A stretch of 64,000 nucleotides of DNA, from positions 310,001 through 374,000 of the forward strand of contig JAJAGP010000224.1 in assembly GCA_025084515.1 (NCBI GenBank). The letters are read 5' to 3'. The DNA is from Ancistrus triradiatus. Taxonomy: Eukaryota > Chordata > Actinopteri > Siluriformes > Loricariidae. The notes below the pieces were generated by a model. It was not told the origin of the DNA. It did no database searches and was given only the letters and a program-made list of their open reading frames with translations. Each line of letters begins with the position of its first letter. Position 1 is the first letter of the stretch. Shown piece after piece: positions 44,896-57,100 of the stretch. The position numbers and the translations under genes are program-made.

Positions 44896-46970
44896 AGGAT
44901 GGGCTGTCAAACACTGTATGCAAATCAATTCAAGAGCAAAGAGGACGTGTATCATGTTCGTTTCCTTTTTGTCCTTTTTTTTTTTTTTTTTTTTAAACAC
45001 TTTTTTGTTAGCTGTGCATTCTCCACAATTTGCATTACAATTTTCTCTGTATTTCTGTTTTTTTTTCTGTGTATTGTGTACAGTCTGTATGAATTTGAGT
45101 TGCTACTTTGTGGATTTTTTTGTTTTGTTTTTCTGTTATTGCAACAGGCCTGGCTTTGGTCATTACAGTGTGAGTTGTGCCTTTTGTATAAGAGCCATGT
45201 TATGCTAACGCAGCGTTTCCAGTCCTAATCTTGGACTCCTCCTGCACTGCACATGCTGCTGCACCACTCTTGTAATGGACAAGTGTTTAAACAGTGTTTA
45301 ATGCAGGAAAAGCATAAATGTGCATTCCAGAGGTACATTAAAGATCAGGACTTAGAAACACTGTTCTAACGATTTGGAAGCTGATCGTGTTTGACGATGG
45401 GGTGATCTGTTTAATGGAGAGCCTTAATTTCAAAACAGGTGTTTAGGTTTTATTAATAAAAACTTGCGAGGCTTATAAATCAGATGGGTGTTATTTGAAT
45501 AGTGACAGGAATGGGTTTTATGATGGCTTGTGGATGACGCTCTCAATCACTGGTTTAGCGTGTAGCATGTAGCTTGCCACTGGGCTGGGAGTGTGTGGTG
45601 CTGTGGACCCCCAACCGGCTGTATGCCAGCTCTCAACACTCGTGAATCAGGTAACCTGATTCCATACACGTGTGCTGGGAGCTGGAACGGAATAAAACGT
45701 GCACTGGATGGGTTTCTGCTCTAGGGAACAGATTTGTGTTCTGTGTGTCCTGCAGAGGCCTGCAGGTTGTAGTGTTTAGATCTGCAGTACTGTGCAAAAG
45801 TCTTTAGCCACTATTAGGTTTGTTGTTTTAGTATAAGGACCATAAATAACATATTGTCGAAGACCGTTCCACTGATTTTCATTCCAGTCTTTGTGACCTT
45901 ATGGCTTTGATAGCATATCTTAGCCTTTTAACCCTGTTCCCCTTCCGAAAAAGTGGTTTCTTGGCTGCTCCCCTTTCAAAAAGACCATTCCTGATCAAGC
46001 TTCTTCAGACTGTAGAACTTCTGTGGTCATCTAATGCAGTTGCCAGGTGTTGCTGCTGCTCAAATGTAAGTGGAGGTCACATAAATACTTGCCACTGTAC
46101 CCTGTAGAAGCTTGTTTTTTTCAGTTTATTACTGCAAACACATTTCCTCTACTGTCAGGTTTTATTCTAATGAAGAGACTGAGACACTGTCTGATTATAG
46201 ACTATATGGTCATTATACTATTGCTAAATCAGTGGTATTTCTAATCTAATGGTGGCCTAAGACTTTTGCACAGTGCTGTATGTTCAGGAAGGTTAGGACT
46301 GTGCTTTCTGTGGATGCAGTTTTAGAGATGCACTCATGTTTTCTAAATTCAGGTGTGAAATGAAGTAAATCAAAAAAGACTTTGCATTGCCAATCATTCA
46401 GAACTAAAATAAGAGGACAGATCTACAACGCTGTCGTGAGAAATAGGCGTGCATTTGCAGAGCAAATTGGAGCTCGGCCTCTTTGAAACATTGACCAAAA
46501 TGCGGGTGCGTCTCAGGGCCATTAACCACAGAGAATATCTTCAGAACGATGTTTTTGTTGCTCGCTTGGAAAGTTGTCAATCATGTATAGTATGATTATT
46601 CAGTTTCGGGATAAATCTCAGGTTCCTGAATCCTCACGATTACAAAAGCCAAATATTTACTGTGCAACACTTTAAGGAGCCTTACTTTCACAATGCCAAG
46701 AAGTGGTCTTTTAGAGCTTGCTTCCTTTTGTATTGATTTTTTTTATTTTATTTTTATTTTTTCTTGTCGAACCTTGTCGGTCCCAGAACGGGGTATGAAA
46801 AGGTGATTGTCTTTCATTGTTTTTGAAAATGACTTTTTGCTGTCTTCTAATGCTGTTAAATTTTAAAACCACGGGCCTCACAAAGTGCATTTTTTAAGTG
46901 CCTTTTTTATTTCTGCATCAAGCTCACGCTCCCTATCCTTTGTTTCAGAAGTTATTTATTTTAAAATAAA
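44896..46970 (+). other. itgb1: itgb1 3' UTR and candidate poly(A) signals
   Basis: AATAAA hexamers lie at 45,455-45,460, 45,691-45,696 and 46,965-46,970. The first would give a UTR of about 0.6 kb and the last about 2 kb, which would include the TIR element at 45,784. Sequence alone does not say which is used. Confidence 0.55.
45784..46280. mobile_element. Complete short TIR element, 'cagtactgtgcaaaagtctt' family
   Basis: Left end 'cagtactgtgcaaaagtctt', right end its complement 'aagacttttgcacagtgctg'. About 497 bp, non-coding. Non-autonomous Tc1-like by terminus (inference). Confidence 0.8.
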
Positions 46971-47079
46971 GAACCAAAAAATGAACTCTGCTCTGTGTGA
47001 TTTGAATGTCAGCTTAATATACATTTGAAATTTAGCCATCGGAGATCTTTAATCATGCTGAGGTCAAGTCCGAAAAGTC

Positions 47080-48254
47080 ATAGACAAAAGTTATTGGGAC
47101 CCACACACTCGTTAATCATTGAATTCAGTTTTTCATTAGGTCCAATTGCCACAGGTGTAGAAATCAAACATCTAACCATGTAGCCTGGCTTTATTTGTTA
47201 ATGAATTATGTCATTCTAAAGAGCTCAGTGAATTTGAGTGGGGAAAACTGTAATAGGATGCCACTGTTGCAGCAGCAGGTCAGTTTTGTGTGAAATTTCT
47301 TCCCTCCTACTATTTCATGATCAGCTGTGAGTGGTGTTATTGGAAAGTGGGAATCGTTTAGAACCCACAGCAGCTCAGCCACGAAGTGACCACAGCTCTA
47401 TACTGGGGTCGCCAAGTGCTGAGGAGCATGGTGCATAAAAGTCACACGCAATGGTCTGTTGACTCAAACTGCAGAGTTCTGAACTTCCTCTGGCATTAAC
47501 GTCAGCACACAATCTGTGCACTGGGAGCTTTCATGGCCGAGCAGCTGCATGCAAGCCTTACATCCCTGGGCACAAATGCCAAGTGTTGGATGGAGTGGTG
47601 TAAAGCACGCCACCACTGGACTCTGGAGCACTGGAAACATGAAGAAGACTGAACGAGTCACACTTCTCTATCTGGCAGTCTGACTGATGAGTGTGGGTTT
47701 GGTGAATGACAGCAGAACACTGCCTGTCTGACTGCACTGTGCCAGATGTGGAGGTGGTGTGGATTTGGTGGAGGAGGGATAATGCTCTTGGGCTGTTTTT
47801 TCAGGGCTTGGCCTTGGCAACTTAGTTCCAGTGAAGGGAAATCTTAATGCTTTCAACTTTGTGGAAACAGTTTGGGGAAGAACCTATTCTATTCCAAAAT
47901 AACTGCACAAAGCTGGGACCATAAAGGCATGGTTGAGCATAGGAGTTTGGTGTTAAAGCACTTGACTGGCCCACACAGAGCCCTGACCTCAACCCCAACC
48001 CCATCAAACACCTTATGGATGAACTACAATGGAGATTGCAAGCCAGGCACTCTCATCCAGCATCAGTGTCTGACCTCACAAATGCTCTTCTGGATGAATG
48101 GGCAAAACAATCCCACAGACACAGTCCAAAATCTTGTAGAAAGCCTTTCCAGGAGAGTATAAGCTACAAGGACCAACTCCATATTAATGCGTATGGATTC
48201 AGAATGGGAAATCGTACAAGCTCCCGTAGGTGTCCCAATACTTTGTCCATATAG
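47080..48254 (+). mobile_element. Tc1-like transposon with dead transposase
   Basis: Termini 'gacaaaagttattgggaccc' and 'ggtgtcccaatactttgtcc' are inverted relative to each other. + strand fragments include CQMWRWCGFGGGGIML in the GGGG..WGC region at about 47,740 and HRALTSTPTPSNTLWMN (the S-PDLNPI block in a shifted frame) at 47,965-48,020. Many frameshifts; about 1.2 kb, so full length but inactive. Confidence 0.75.
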
Positions 48255-48289
48255 TGTATCTCCCCACTGTCCCCCAACACTGTGACACT

Positions 48290-48960
48290 TTCATCTTCTG
48301 TCAAAGGCATTGTGTCTATAGCCATATCAACTCAACAATTTTACGTAGTTTGATTTTATTTGTTGCTGTTAATCTCAAACTTTATCACTTTAATTGTGAT
48401 TATTTGCTTTTTTGGATCATGTTGGACACTAAGCAGTATTGTTTTTCTTTATATAAAGCACTACATCCATCAAGATGTGATTGAAGTGTAGATTCCCAGC
48501 TTTAATTCAAGGGGTTTAACTCAAATATTTAGGAATTACAACCATTCTTTACATAGTCCATCCATTTACACAGGCTCAAAAGTAATTGGACAAACTATAC
48601 ATTTTAATAGTTTTTCATTAAAATTTTTACATGGATGCAAATCCTTTGCAGTCAGTGACTGACTGACTCTCTGGAACCATGGACATCAAATGCCTCCACT
48701 GAGATGCTTTGGGTCAATCCTTGATCACTGCAGCCACCTTCAGATGCTGCTTGTTTCTGGGTCTTTCTGCCTTCAGTTGTTTTCAGTAAGTGTAAAGCAT
48801 TTTCAATTGGTTTGAGGTCATTGTGTGAAGAATATTCCATATTTTGCCTAAAGAAATATTTTTGGGTCATTAAATCCATCTGTAATTGTGCAGTGCCTTC
48901 CTCTCATTTTTTTGCAGCATTTTGACTGAATAGAAGATAAATATAGCTTTATACACTGAA
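48290..48960 (-). mobile_element. Second Tc1-like remnant
   Basis: Contains 'ctcaaaagtaattggacaaa', a typical Tc1 terminal motif. On the minus strand at 48,879-48,652 codons read LKPIENALHLLKTTEG, a degraded NPIENAF.LLK catalytic-glutamate block, then QKQAASEGGCSDQGLTQSIS. Confidence 0.6.
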
Positions 48961-49192
48961 GATTTCACCCTTCTACTTCTATCAGCAGTATCTTCAGTAA
49001 TGTACCTACCTGTATGCGGCAGCCTGATGGCGTATCAGTGGATCAGTAGGTAAGGTGGCGTTGTTACTAAATCTTTTGTCATTGCTATGGTATTTTACAC
49101 CATGGTGGACAGTGTTTTTTTCAATTTGGGAAATATTCATTCAAAGCTGGAGGAGTGTTTTTGAGTTGAGGAATTCAGGAAGTGACTTGTAG

Positions 49193-49845
49193 CCAAGTCA
49201 AGTCAGATTTATTTATATAGCGCTTTTTACAATGGAGCATTGTCTCAAAGAAACTTTACAAGTTTAGATTATCTCCTAATAACTACGTCCAATCCGAAAT
49301 TGAGCAAGCCTAGGGCGACAGTGGCAAGGAAAAACTCCCTGAGTTAGAGGAAGAAACCTTAGGAGGACCAAGACTCAAAAAAGGGACCCAACCTCCTTGG
49401 CGGCTGTAGATGATAAATCTAAAATCTAAGAAACGAAACTAAAAGTCATGGAGTCAAAGTTTGAATGAAATGTGAAGTATGCACATCGACATTAAGTGGC
49501 CCGGGTATGATGGGACTGGAGCTGATGATGGAAGCAGCTTGAGTGGAGCTCCAGCAGATGAACATCATGTGTGGGGCTGGAACTGGTACCGGAACACAGC
49601 TCGGAGAGAAAACAGAAAATGTAATTAGTTATTGATTAAGAGCACAGTGTCTATTAACAATCACTGATGCCATGTGTAGCATGAGACCCCGGCCGCATTA
49701 GCTATAGCAGCATAGCTAGAAAGAGGAGAACTGGTAGGTAACACAGCCAAGAGGGATCACATGAGACATTGGCAACCCCACGGGAGGCAGAAGACAGCAA
49801 CCCAACGTCTCTGATCACCATAAGACTCTTTGACTATGAACCCCC
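49193..49845 (+). repeat. Interspersed repeat 'B', long copy
   Basis: 5' part 'agtcagatttatttatatag' to 'gtagatgataaatct', then the second half with 'ggaactggtaccggaacaca' and 'catgagacattggcaacccc'. Matches 22,820-23,560 along its length. Confidence 0.8.
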
Positions 49846-49935
49846 AGCATTGGCCTTCGTGTGAGTGCATGTTTTATTTTGTTGCACTCTACTCTTGAAT
49901 GAAACGGTTGCAACTAATACCAAACAGTTTACACT

Positions 49936-50366
49936 TACTGGTCACTTTATTAGGTACACCATGTTTCTACTCATTTACCATTTTGTCTTTTCCACTTCCT
50001 ATATAGAAGCACGTTGTAGTTCTATAATTACAGACTGTAGTCCTTCTGTTTCTCTGCATACTTTGTTAGTCACCTTTACTCTGTTCTCTAATGGTCAGGG
50101 CTCCCACAGTGTCAATGCTGGGCTGAAAATAGTCCACAAACCAAAAACCACGAGTGTCACTGCAGTGCTGAGAATGTTCCCCCACCCAAATAGTACCTGA
50201 TCTGTGGGGGTCCTGACCATTAGAGAACAGAGTAAAGGTGATTAACAAAGTATGTAGTGAAATCGATGGACTACAGTCTGTAATTGTAGAACTACAAAGT
50301 GTTTCTACAATTTGGTAGTATGTGGAACTGATAAAATGGACAAGGAGTGTAGAAACATGGTGTATT
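49936..50366. mobile_element. TIR repeat of the 'cactttattaggtacacc' family, complete
   Basis: Left 'ggtcactttattaggtacac' with 'catgtttctac', right 'gtagaaacatggtgtattta'. The two halves are largely complementary to each other, making a long imperfect hairpin (for example 'ctataattacagactgtagt' at 50,020 and 'actacagtctgtaattgtag' at 50,270). Confidence 0.75.
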
Positions 50367-50369
50367 TAA

Positions 50370-52289
50370 TAAATTGTTTAGCTATTGTTTGATGCCTTGG
50401 TCCCCAGCAAACTGTTCATTTAGTAATACAACCCATCAAGAGGAATGAGCTTGCCACCGTGGTTTGCTAATCTGAAGTGTTGGCCTTTAAAATTCGGCTG
50501 GCATAGTTTATTATTTGTGTTTTTGTAAATTGAGATTAGTGACCAATATAACTGAGAAATTAAAGTAAATATTTATATGTATTTTTAATAATAGCATTTT
50601 AAAAGTTAAGGTTTTAATAATTCACCACTAAACTGATATGCAAGTGAACTCTGTGGGTAGCACCATCGGCTCATGGCAAGATGGTCCTGGGTTCGATCCC
50701 AGAATGAGCAAACTGGGTCCTTTCTGTGTGGAGTCTGCATGTTCTCCTCATGTCTGTGTGTTTACTGTGGGTGCTCTTGTATCCTCCCATAATCCAAAGA
50801 CATGCTTTAGGTGAATTGTTTACAGTAAACTGGTCGTGTGTGTTGTGTGTGTGCACATATATACACACACTCAGGTTGGGCTTGATTGTACATACTGTAC
50901 AGTGGTACCTCAGTTCTCACATCAGATACTGAATCAAAAGTTCACATGTAATATTAGATCATTTTCCTCAATAAATAAATGAGCAAGTATAATATCTGTA
51001 TATATGATGTTATAGTTTTGATGTAACCTCGTGTCTGTTGTTGAATGGCCTTTGATGCTGCAACATTAAATAAACTACATGAACAAAGAAAAATAATTGT
51101 AACCTATTTAATATGTGAATGCCATAGGTGTTCAAATGGGTTCAATACCGATTAATATAATTAACATGGGATAAAAGAAAATGATTCTCTACAATGTGTT
51201 TATGTTGGATTGAGTTGTTTAAGGCAGCTACAGGAAACTTGGGATGAAACTCCAGAACAATGTGTTGAAATCAGCGAAGAAATTCTGTATCTTGCAGACA
51301 CTGTGCCTGGACTGGTTTTTACATACCGCAGAGTGAAAACCCAAAGATAACAAGTTTAAACCTGGGTGCACATTATACAGCCTGCAGTCAGAAACAAAGC
51401 AAGAAGTTGGTGGCAAGCCAGAGCAAATAGGAAGAATGTAGGAGGGGCCTGATAGAAGGGCACTGATAGTCAGAAGCTGCACACCTTTCAGTAGTCTTTA
51501 AGTATGCAGAGATATTAAAGTGTTCATCAAATAGTACATTGCACTTTGGGAATATATGATGATGATATTTCTTCACACCAGATCTGAGCAGCTACACTAG
51601 ACTTGGGCAAAGGTGAGTAACTTTGTGATACTTCCTTTAAAAGCCTGAATAGATCTGGAGTTCTTAGCAATCATTTGCACATGAAGGGAACATTCACATT
51701 TATTCTTACACAATGTTTAAAAACAGGATCAGTTCTTCTCTGTCACTGCCTTAGAGTTTCTGTTTCACAGCTCTTTCTCTGCAGTGTGTCCAAACTTCTA
51801 AAATTTCAAAAGGTATCTGATTAGAAAGGGATTATTTTAATCCAACGCTTTGCTCTAACATAGCATATTTAGTACCTGAACCGTGACCCACCCTGTTTCC
51901 TGTGTAGATTTTACTGCTTGTTATCAAGAGTTAATGTTCAATCCATTCTTACAGTCTTGTGCACTGTCAGTTAAGACATATTAGGTTGACTTTCTAAATG
52001 AAAAGACGTACACACAAGCTTTGGGAGCAAGCTTAAATATGATGTGTATATCAACTTGAATACAAAATGGTTGTTTATTTGTTGATTTGGTCACACTGTA
52101 AAAGAGAAGACATAAAACAGGTACTCTGCTATGGTCACTTGACAGCTGCAGACCCATCCTCCATCCCGAGGAGCCCTGAGACTTAGGAACCCGTCTCTGG
52201 CAAAACGGGAGGCAATTCAGTGAGAAACTCTACAGAGCGCAACCTTATGAACTTAAAGGTGCCAGTAACCAAGACTGAAACTATTCTAA
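50370..52289. other. Intergenic, few recognisable features
   Basis: One interspersed repeat at 50,643-50,870 ('gggttcgatcccagaatgag', 'tttctgtgtggagtctgcat'). The remainder, including 51,000-52,289, shows no gene or repeat I can name. Confidence 0.6.
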
Positions 52290-52490
52290 CTACGATTCCT
52301 GATTTGTATCAAAGCACTGTGATCTATAGCACCCACCACTTAGTGAGGGGTGGCAGAGGAACATCATGAGACTGGGGAATTGGGAGAAAAAGTGTGGGAC
52401 ATAATTCATTCCACCCTCTATTTGCACAATATTTTCAGTGTCAGTATCTGCAACAAAACCCCAAAACATAATCGATCCACTCCCATGTTT
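52290..52490 (-). mobile_element. Tc1-like transposase fragment
   Basis: The minus strand reads LSTVKHGSGSIMFWGFVAD then IVQIEGGMN, the central GG.S.M.WG block plus the following I.G.MN of Tc1 transposases. Short and isolated. Confidence 0.5.
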
Positions 52491-52624
52491 AACAGTTGAC
52501 AAGTTGTTCTTTTCTTGCAATGCTTCTTGCTTTTTTCTCTAAACATACCTTTGGTGATTATAACCAGAAACCACATTAAAGATGACTTGTACTGCATACT
52601 TCATATGTTGACTTTTAAGATAAG

Positions 52625-52940
52625 AGGTGTCGGCAGCACAGTGACTGGCACGGTGGGTAGCACTGTCTCTTCACAGCGAGAAGATCGTGGGTTCAATCAA
52701 AGGTGGAGCAGTCTGGGTCCTTTCTGTGTGGAGTTTGCATGAGTTTACTCTGGGTACTCCGGTTTCCTCCCACAGTCCAAAGATGTGCGTTAGGTTAATT
52801 GTTGTCTCTAAAGTTGGTGCGATTGACTGGCGCCGTGTCTAGGTTAGTCCCTGCCTTGTGCCCTATGCCAACCCACTAAGCACTAGCTTTCCCGTGACTC
52901 TGTCCAGGATTAAATGGATAAGAAATTGAATGAATGATGA
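52625..52940 (+). repeat. Interspersed repeat with 'tttctgtgtggagtttgcat' core
   Basis: Head 'agtgactggcacggtgggta', B-box-like 'gggttcaatcaaaggtgg', 'cggtttcctcccacagtcca' block and tail 'gtccaggattaaatggataa'. Confidence 0.75.
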
Positions 52941-53869
52941 CTTATGATTGTTTGTGCAAACAATGGTGTTTAGTGGGCTGGTGCATCATCCCTGTCCCTT
53001 CCAGTCTGACTTAAACATTTCCATTTCCTAATCCAATCTTGGTAGGGAAAGGTTTAGATCTATATTTGTAGCCTTTATACTTTCGATCTTCAGGCGTCTG
53101 CTTAAAGAGCCTGCCATTGTTGGCAGTAAGCACAAGACTGATTGCCTTGTAAAGATCACAGAATATTTTAAGCTCTGAAAATATCTACTCTTTGAACTTC
53201 AATTAAGGCCTAACAAATCTATTACATTCTGAGACCTTATAATAAAACACTAGTGGATGATCTGGAAATGTTACCACACTTAATGTTTCATCTTTCTGTC
53301 GTGGACACATTTAGGGTCTGGTAAGAAGGCGTTCTCAAGATCTCAGGGAGCGTCTGAGAGAACGACTCTAACAACCAGAGTTCTCATCCAGCTCTAAGTT
53401 GCACTTCTCTTACACAGATCTTCTACTCTTACTTGACCACATAAATCTGTCCTGAAGAAAATGAAAACAAGCAGCAATAGATTGTTGTCACATATATAGG
53501 CAAGGTAAAGAAAATGCAGTTCCTCTATCAGCCCTTAATTAATCTACATAAAACTTTCAAACAGAAAATACATGCACACAAGTGTATGACTAACAGAGTG
53601 CATTTTGTACCTCACTTTATAATATGTTCAATTCAGGAAAAATAAGCAGTAGTGCTGCTAGGAAATGTGAAATAATACATCAGGTTTGATCCATGCAGAG
53701 GTTGTTAATTCTTTTCATTTAGAAAATTCATAAAACTTCATTTTATCAGGACAACTGATTTGGTTTGTGTTAGTTAGGTATTGCACCTGAGCATAAAAGC
53801 ATAATTCTGCAGTGCCTGATCTGAACCACTTCTTTGTTCTATTGATAGAACCACCTAAGAAATGGTGCA

Positions 53870-53870
<1 letters not shown>
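52940..53870. other. 5' flank or first intron of the second integrin gene, nothing recognised
   Basis: AT-rich sequence without a supported exon. Because the first coding exon at 54,075 begins directly after an acceptor, at least one untranslated exon must lie upstream, possibly here. Confidence 0.5.

Positions 53871-53872
<2 letters not shown>

Positions 53873-53919
<47 letters not shown>
53873..53919. repeat. GT microsatellite
   Basis: About 23 uninterrupted GT units. Confidence 0.97.
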
Positions 53920-53921
<2 letters not shown>

Positions 53922-54074
53922 AGCAGCGCCTGTATGCCTTCGTACCCTGCTTTATGCCATTGTGTGCAAAGGGAGTGTCCAGTACAAGGGTTCGCTTTCT
54001 AGCGTTGACAAAACAAACATGTAAGCTACAGCTTGTCATCTGCTGTATCGTACTTAACATTCTTTAATTTCTAG

Positions 54075-54141
54075 ATGAGTAGGAGGATGATGATGGGTTC
54101 AGCTCTGCTCTTACTCCTGTCCTTCACCATAACTGTGCTGG
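54075..54141 (+). CDS. Paralogue first coding exon: signal peptide
   Basis: Encodes MSRRMMMGSALLLLLSFTIT and VL, a basic n-region and a strong hydrophobic core. Same length (67 nt) and phase as the itgb1 equivalent, and likewise starting right after an AG acceptor ('aatttctag'). Confidence 0.88.
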
Positions 54142-57100
54142 GTGAGTACTTTAGTACTTCCTTACTCCAATCCTAAAGGGTTTGCAGCCAAGTCTTTTTC
54201 TCTTGTAGTCCTATTTCCAGGTGTGTTTGGAATGAACCTGGGAGTATTTGTCTAACTGTAGTTCACTGCCTCAAAATGTTTAAACATCACATCCAAAACC
54301 ACATGCATTACTTGACTGGAACCCACTTTTGCTGACTTTGCCTATAACAAGGAACAACAAGGACATTACTGTGGTCAGTGATAAGGTCTGGTAGACAGTT
54401 GGTTGTCTAGTTCATCTCAAAAGGATTGGTTTGAGGTCAGGGTTCTCTACAGGAAACCATGTCTGTTCAAACGAGTAGGGTCTTTCCAAAACTGTTGACG
54501 CAAACATTGAAATCGTTCTATCATTTACCATTAAGATTAGTGGAGCTAAGTGGAACAAAGGCACAATCCAAAACATGAAAAGCAGCCCACACTGTTCCTA
54601 CTCCACCAAACTTTGGCACTATGATAATAAAATGTAGTGTTGTCCTCACATCTGCCAAAACTGGATTCAGAAATGGTAAATTACTCCAGAATTTAATATC
54701 CAGTAACGCTGTGCTTTATACCAGTCTAGCTGATGCCTTGAGTTGTGGCCTTTCTCATTCTTTCCCATTCCGGGTGTGGCTAATGAAGTCGCCAAATGTA
54801 TGGACGGTGTGTTTAGAAGCCCTGGCTTGAGCGTCCTTGGTGGTCAACATAACTGGACAAAAAAATTTGTCACCTGTGACTGAAAAGTACCTAATAGCAC
54901 ATAAAACCCCTACAAATTCTGACGAGAATTTCCTGTTGACTGGGATTTTTGCCACTGCTGGTAGATACACCTGCAAATTCACCCACTTCCTTCATACTAT
55001 GGCCTTTGGCACGCCCAAATGCAATTCTTTTTGCCAATCATTAACATCTGCACTGTAACCCATTTTCCACACATCAAATAATCGATGAATCCCTTCGTAC
55101 ACTCCGCAGGTATTTATAGCTCGTTCATCCTCATGCAACGGCATCTGCAGGAGCCTGAAGTTGGGACTGTGGTAGCCTAGTGGCTAAGGTACTGGACTCT
55201 GGACCAGAAGGTCCAGGGTTCAAATCCCACCTCTGCCAAGCTGCCACTGTTGGGTCCTTGAGCAAGCCCCTTAACCCACAATTGCTTGGATTGTAAGATT
55301 GTATTAATTGTAAGTCGCTCTGGATAAGGGTGTCTGCTAAATGCTGTAAATGTAAATGTAAGTTACTACCATTTTGAATACGTATTAGGTATTAAGTACA
55401 TTTCAGTCACAGGTGACTATTTTTTTTGTTCAGTGTGCTTTTTTGCAGATGTCCATTACTCCATGGGAAGATGCTAGGGAATTATGGGAAACGTAGTGCC
55501 TGTAGTGAAGTTCTGTAGTTCTGCTCAGCAGTCCAGGATAAAATTGACTTTTTATTGGCGTGACTTTAGTGGGGCACTTGCCCCTGTACAGTGGGCCTGA
55601 TGACCCTACTGACATAACAAGAAAAATGAATATATTGGGATTAAATTTTGTCATGTAAATGTACAATTACAACTTCTATTTATAGGTCAGTGCTTTTAAC
55701 TATGAATGTCTCTCTTTTTTTCTTTTTAGATGCTGTCTCTCTGGATGGAAATAACTGTACTAGGGCTTCTGATCACTCCTGTGCAGAATGCATTCAGATT
55801 GGACCACAGTGTGGATGGTGCAAGAAAAAAGTACATTTTGTTTACAGTTATTTTGAGTCTGTGCAGACTAGGCAGATGTTTGCTCTGCATTGTTTTGCAT
55901 CACAAGTTTTCTCAGTTAGTCACATCCTTGTAAATAATTACTTGAATGCCTTCTTTTCTTCTGTGTCCTAAGGGCAGCCTTTCTTTTTTGAAAAGAAGGC
56001 ATTCAAGTAATTATTTACAAGGATGTGACTAACTGAGAAAACTGCTTCAGGTAAGACCAGTGCACAGGGTTGTGAAAGGCGTGTGCTTAATCATCGTTTA
56101 TCCAAAATCATGGATTAATAGTCCACTGAGTGTGCATTCCAAATCATATGAACCTCACTAAAATGGTCTTACATTCACCCACAATTCAGTTTGCCTCCAT
56201 TCACACTACTCATTTGTCCTTTGATCTCCTTTTTAATCGTTACGCTCTTGCTGCAGGACTACAAGTACCCACGCTGTGATGAGTTTGCAGCTCTGCTTGA
56301 AAGAGGATGTCCGGAAATCGATGTAGAATCCCCTCGAGGATCAGTTGTTACCATCCAGAACAAAACTGTTACAAACCGAAAAAAAGACGTGGCCGAGAAG
56401 CTGGCCACAAGTGAGATTACTCAGATTCAGCCTCAGAAAATCGCCATCTCCTTGAGATCAGGTCAGCGTAACTCAGCATCACTACTGGAACAATGATACC
56501 ACCCAGCTGTTCCTAGCAAAAATGATCTACAGTGGTGCTTGAAAATTTGCGAACCCTTTATTTGCTTTATTTCTGCATAAATATGACCTAAAAGTAGACA
56601 AAGACAACCCAATTAAACAAATGGACAAAATATTATACATGACCATTTAGGGGTGGGCAATTATGGCGATATTTTATCGTATCATAATCAATTTTATTAT
56701 CGTGATAGATGATATGCTTTTCTGAGCATATTGAGGATATCGTCAGTGCTTAAAGAACACTGAACAACTGCATGGTTCATTATAAACAGTGTAATTAGTC
56801 CTGTTTAAGTGCATGAAATTCAGCACATTTTGAATAGAAATCATTTTACTGAGCATGAGATAATAATTGAATAGCAGTTTTTAAGAATTTGTCCCTTCAT
56901 TGTTTATGGTCACTTTGTATCGTGATTAATATTGTCTTTAATTATCGTGATTATAATATTTGTACCACATTGCCCACCCCTATGGCCATAATATTAAATA
57001 TTGAGGAAAAATGATTCTTGTGAATGGCAAAAATATGTAAAATAACCTTTGCTTTCATTATCTTGTGTGACCACCTTGTGCAACCAAACATTGCCGGTGA

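Noticed and set aside
55167..55352. Possible tRNA gene from A-box and B-box motifs
   Set aside because: The same sequence with the same tail occurs about ten times in the window and does not fold as a full tRNA; it is a SINE.
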